Part shown: one piece after another, positions 63,191 to 64,000 of the stretch | Layout: every line of letters begins with the position of its first letter | Position numbering within the stretch: position 1 is the first letter of the stretch | Assembly: GCA_027625915.1 (NCBI GenBank) | Contig: JANTQA010000057.1 | Location: 5,580,001 to 5,644,000, forward strand | From: Anaeramoeba flamelloides | Lineage: Eukaryota; Metamonada; Anaeramoebidae | Reading direction: 5' to 3' | Length of the DNA: 64,000 nt | Notes under the pieces: model-generated | The model's database searches: none | What the model was told of the DNA's origin: nothing | What the model saw: the letters and a program-made list of their open reading frames with translations, nothing else | Program-made: the position numbers and the translations under genes

Positions 63191-64000
63191 AATATCATTA
63201 ATATTATTAATAATGTTAAAAAAAAAGCAAATGTTACACAGCAATACAATTCTCAAAAAAGTGATTCAGAAGAGGGTTCGGAAGACGATTCAGAAAAGGG
63301 TTCGGAAGACGATTCAAAAGAGGACTCAGAAGAGGATTCAGAACAATATTCAGAACAGGATACTGAAGAGGATACGGAAGAGGATACGGAAGAGGACAAT
63401 ACAGAAAACGAGGAAGAGAAGAATGATAATAATCATTCTGAAGACAATTTTGATTTTTCACCAAGAACCCAAAGAAAAGAAAATAATAACAACAATAATA
63501 GCAACAATAATCTTGTTAATTTGAACTCTCAAGAAAATTTAGATTTCTCACCAAGAACCCAAAGAAAAGAAAATGATAACAACAATAATTTTAATAATCT
63601 TGTGAATTTTAATTCCCAAGAAAATTTAGATTTCTCGCCAAGAACCCAAAGAAAAGTAAATAACAACAACAATAATAATAGCAACAATAATCTTGTCAAT
63701 TTTAATTCACAAGAAAATTTAAATTTCTCGCCAAGAACTCAAAGAAAAGAAAATAACAACAACGTCAATTTTAATAATCTTGTTAATTTTAACTCCCAAG
63801 AAAATTTAGATTTTTCACCAAGAACTCAAAGAAAAGAAAATAACAACAACAATAATAGCAACAATAATCTTGTTAATTTGAACTCTCAAGAAAATTTAGA
63901 TTTCTCACCAAGAACTCAAAGAAAAGAAAGCAGTAATACATCTAACAACCAAGAACAAAATCTGTTTGAAAATCAAGATTTTAAAGAAAATTATTCTTCA
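63191..64000 (+). CDS. acidic and FSPRTQRK-repeat protein, partial (candidate 3' exon of the ENTH gene)
   Basis: An uninterrupted frame of 270 codons from a T-rich acceptor (AG at 63189-63190) to the window end, with no start codon, so an internal or last exon. It begins NIINIINNVKKKANVTQQ, then an acidic stretch (SEEGSEDD, SEEDSEQ, TEEDTEED), then six tandem copies of a ~30-residue unit built on N(L/F)(D/N)FSPRTQRK plus an N-rich linker ending LVN(L/F)NSQE, and a divergent end. The exon starts in phase 0, matching the phase-0 donor at 58082, and RNAAQ followed by NIINIINNVKKK would extend the last ENTH helix naturally. That join implies a 5.1-kb intron. Each SP in FSPRT is a possible proline-directed phosphosite. 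Function of the tail unknown. Confidence 0.7.
63443..63930 (+). repeat. six-copy in-frame tandem repeat, alternating unit lengths
   Basis: Units of about 93 and 87 bp alternate (long linker with NNNNNNSNNN, short linker with NNNFNN), which implies that a two-unit block was duplicated. FSPRTQRK is conserved in all six at the protein level while the linker varies. Confidence 0.85.

Noticed and set aside
63162-63524. 120-codon ORF rich in KR repeats
   Set aside because: Shadow frame of the acidic repeat exon; the acidic frame stays open to the window end and preserves FSPRTQRK units.

Overview
The window looks like nuclear DNA of a very AT-rich, intron-bearing single-celled eukaryote. Evidence: GT-AG introns with frequent GTAAGT donors and T-rich acceptors, long A/T-dominated intergenic DNA, and typically eukaryotic gene products (A/B-type cyclin, DDX42-like helicase, LSM14, ENTH protein, SLC35B1). 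Proteins carry low-complexity KE/NE, poly-N, DT/NT, RG and SN/SD runs. TAA and TGA are both used as stops, and no reassignment of the code is apparent. The low-complexity style, together with a large SBBP-repeat / ephrin-receptor-like Cys-rich / multi-TM surface protein, reminds me of Anaeramoeba. That assignment is inference only.

Layout. 1-1.4 kb: last exon of an MFS-like transporter (+). 4.2-5.3 kb: SLC35B1-type ER nucleotide(-sugar) transporter (-). 11.0-13.6 kb: A/B-type cyclin in two exons (-), with the KEN/D-box destruction signals on the separate first exon. 18.6-24.2 kb: DDX42-like DEAD-box helicase (+), split by a 3.5-kb intron inside the DEVD-to-CAT part of the core. 29.1-29.8 kb: AIG1/ADTRP-like membrane hydrolase (-). 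31.4-33.7 kb: decayed LINE (-) interrupted by smaller elements. 34.3-35.5 kb: unrecognised K/E-rich protein (+). 36.4-39.2 kb: nested TTAA-flanked palindromic elements. 41.3-46.1 kb: 1601-aa surface protein (+). 48.1-52.5 kb: LSM14/RAP55 homologue in three exons (-). 57.5-58.1 kb: tepsin-like ENTH domain in three exons (+). 63.2-64.0 kb: exon with an FSPRTQRK repeat (+), running off the window and possibly the 3' part of the ENTH gene.

The DNA between genes and inside large introns is mostly decayed repeats, not unique sequence: Tc1-like MITEs with TA duplications, TTAA-flanked palindromes, a 490-bp inverted-terminal-repeat element, and several 0.5-1.2 kb dispersed families. Every confirmed intron longer than 1 kb contains an inverted-repeat element, which suggests that introns here grew by insertion of non-autonomous transposons.

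The genes form no evident operon or pathway cluster. DDX42 (splicing) and LSM14 (mRNA silencing/P-bodies) act on RNA, SLC35B1 and AIG1 are likely endomembrane proteins, and the ENTH protein acts in vesicle traffic. All repeat alignments and splice joins were made by eye; boundaries of decayed repeats are approximate.
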